From an uncultured Clostridia bacterium (GTDB lineage Bacteria; Bacillota; Clostridia; Lachnospirales; CAG-274): a DNA stretch of 16,164 bases. The notes beneath the pieces were generated by a model. It was not told the DNA's origin. It worked only from the letters and a program-made list of their open reading frames with translations, and ran no database searches. The translations under genes and the position numbers were made by a program. The stretch spans positions 1 to 16,164 of the forward strand of contig CANQBT010000039.1 of NCBI GenBank assembly GCA_947589405.1, written 5' to 3'. Of the stretch, positions 14,937-16,164 are shown piece after piece. How positions within the stretch are numbered: position 1 is the stretch's first letter; each line of letters begins with the position of its first letter.

Positions 14937-15416
14937 TTGGATATAAAAAAATTGATAGGAGATAAGAAAAGTATAGTATACATAGCGGCTGTTTTTGTAC
15001 TGGGTCTTTTCCTGCTTACAGGCGGAAGCAAAACATCTGTAAGGAATACCGAAACGGACAGCGGACAAAAGGATATGAGCCGACGGCTTGAAAAGATACT
15101 TTCAGCTGTGGAGGGCGCAGGAAATGTAAGGGTGCTTATAAGCTACAGCCGTACCGGTGAAAAGGTGCTTGCATATGACAGCGAAAGCGAAAATAGGATA
15201 GAAGACGGAAGAGATGAGACCAACGTAAGGAATCAGGTGGTCTATGACGGAGACAGCTCCCCCTTTGTGCTGGAGGAATATATGCCCGAACCCGAAGGAG
15301 TAATAATAGTGGCTCAGGGCGGAGACAATGAAAATGTAAAGAAACAATTAATAAACGGAACTGTTGCATTATTGGGGATAGATCGGCATAAAATAGAAGT
15401 ATTAAAGATGAAATAG
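14937..15416 (+). CDS. spoIIIAG: Stage III sporulation protein AG
   Basis: This 159-residue protein has an N-terminal membrane anchor (about 12-28) and a soluble ring-building domain (about 47-157), split by an insertion at about 70-117 that corresponds to the beta-triangle region of B. subtilis SpoIIIAG. It should form the large ring in the intermembrane space. It is shorter than the 229 residues of B. subtilis, mainly in the linker. I prefer TTG at 14937, because GAGGGGTGAT (14924-14933) lies three bases upstream of it and several bases after the alternative ATG at 14922, which has no ribosome site; the alternative adds five residues. SpoIIIAH follows nine bases after the stop. Confidence 0.92.
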   Translation: MDIKKLIGDKKSIVYIAAVFVLGLFLLTGGSKTSVRNTETDSGQKDMSRRLEKILSAVEGAGNVRVLISYSRTGEKVLAYDSESENRIEDGRDETNVRNQVVYDGDSSPFVLEEYMPEPEGVIIVAQGGDNENVKKQLINGTVALLGIDRHKIEVLKMK

Positions 15417-15425
15417 GAGGTAAAT

Positions 15426-16070
15426 ATGTTTACTATCAAAAAAAATCAGGTTATCATATCTGCTCTTGTGGTAATGATTGCAGCAGCAGGCTACTTGAAT
15501 TACATAGACTCTACAGGAGGAGTAAGCGAGGTAATGGTAACAGACGAAGGCGAGCTGGCGCTTGGAGATGACGTTGCGTTTACAGACGAGGATACGGCAA
15601 TAGCTTCGGATAGTGAGGAAACTACTGCCGAAAGCGCAGAATCCGAAACGGGCAAGGAAAAGGAGGCTGCCAATCCCGATTCGGGAGAAGCGGTATTTGT
15701 AAATTCTTCACAGGATTCGTCATATTTTGTACAGGCAAAGCTTGACAGAGAACAGTCACGTTCCAAGCAGAAGGATATGCTTAATGAAATGCTCAACAGC
15801 GAAAAAATAAACGATGAGCAGAAAAACGAAGTGACTACGGCCATGCTTCAGATACAGCAGAGAATAGAAAAGGAAACGGCAGCGGAATCCATGATAAAGG
15901 CAAAGGGCTTCGGAGATGTATATGTCAGGATAGATGACGATACGGTAGACGTTGTTGTGGACAAGGCGGAGCTTACAGATGCGGAAATTGCTCAGATAGA
16001 AGATATTGTAAAGCGAAAGACAGGCGTATCCGCCGATAAAATAAGAATAACTCCTCTTAAGAATAAATAA
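15426..16070 (+). CDS. spoIIIAH: Stage III sporulation protein AH, SpoIIQ partner
   Basis: This 214-residue protein has an N-terminal membrane anchor (about 8-23), a long acidic Ser/Glu-rich linker (about 35-90) and a C-terminal YscJ-like ring-building domain (about 97-212) with SSYFVQAKLDREQSR and GFGDVYVRIDDDTVDVVV. In Bacillus and Clostridium it reaches across the intermembrane space to bind SpoIIQ from the forespore, joining the two cells. The length is close to the 218 residues of B. subtilis. AGGAGG is five to six bases upstream of the ATG. It is the last gene of the operon; a set of hairpins follows. Confidence 0.95.
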   Translation: MFTIKKNQVIISALVVMIAAAGYLNYIDSTGGVSEVMVTDEGELALGDDVAFTDEDTAIASDSEETTAESAESETGKEKEAANPDSGEAVFVNSSQDSSYFVQAKLDREQSRSKQKDMLNEMLNSEKINDEQKNEVTTAMLQIQQRIEKETAAESMIKAKGFGDVYVRIDDDTVDVVVDKAELTDAEIAQIEDIVKRKTGVSADKIRITPLKNK

Positions 16071-16076
16071 GCATAT

Positions 16077-16158
16077 ACCGACTTGCATTTTTGCAGGTCG
16101 GTTGAGCGTGTCGATAAAATCGACACGCTTGAAAGAAATGCCTAAAGACATTTCTTTC
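16077..16158. repeat. Three consecutive hairpins after spoIIIAH
   Basis: Hairpin 1 (16077-16087 with 16092-16102) is an 11-bp stem with a TTTT loop. Hairpin 2 (16104-16115 with 16119-16130) is a 12-bp stem with an AAA loop. Hairpin 3 (16131-16140 with 16149-16158) is a 10-bp stem with an eight-base loop. Hairpin 1, seven bases after the spoIIIAH stop, may end the transcript, but no T run follows it on either strand. The array is cut by the window edge. Confidence 0.7.
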
Positions 16159-16164
16159 AGCTAG

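Overview
The window looks like ordinary chromosome of a low-GC, spore-forming Clostridia, most like Lachnospiraceae or related Eubacteriales. This rests on the gene families and layout (spoIIA, spoVA and spoIIIA sporulation operons, LexA, anaerobic radical-SAM and Fe-S enzymes, an ECF sigma/DUF4367 pair), AT-rich spacers, strong AGGAGG-type ribosome sites and heavy use of ATA for isoleucine. I see no insertion sequence, phage, CRISPR array, toxin or defence system.

Left part (1-6850), mostly independent housekeeping genes. A bidirectional terminator (108-143) is followed on the minus strand by an ECF sigma factor gene (1082-1594) and its likely membrane anti-sigma partner with a DUF4367-like sensor domain (199-1014). 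Divergent from them is a tRNA-dihydrouridine synthase (1704-2639). Next come a minus-strand tRNA-Pro(CGG) with an excellent promoter, a PflX-type radical SAM protein (2799-3692), a convergent aldo/keto reductase with a two-cluster ferredoxin tail (3689-4801), a small zinc-ribbon/TM2 membrane protein (4888-5313), and a two-gene lexA-exonuclease operon (5550-6813).

Right part (7158-16070) is a nearly uninterrupted run of sporulation genes on the plus strand. spoIIAA-spoIIAB-sigF set the forespore sigma factor switch. spoVAA-AB-AC-AD-AE make the dipicolinic acid uptake channel of the forespore inner membrane. spoIIIAA-AB-AC-AD-AE-AF-AG-AH make the mother-cell half of the mother cell-forespore feeding channel. 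An intrinsic terminator and a sigma-E-like promoter separate spoVA from spoIIIA, so the mother-cell operon is probably an independent unit. Genes inside each operon overlap by 4 to 16 bases or sit within about 15 bases of each other.

The main oddity is SpoIIIAF: it is only about 55 residues, just the two N-terminal membrane segments, with the usual soluble ring-forming domain absent and no remnant left. Other points worth checking are the joining of three sporulation operons in one block, a perfect 26-bp palindrome at 4834-4859, Spo0A-box-like repeats upstream of spoIIA, and three consecutive hairpins at the right end. No wholly new biological system is evident.
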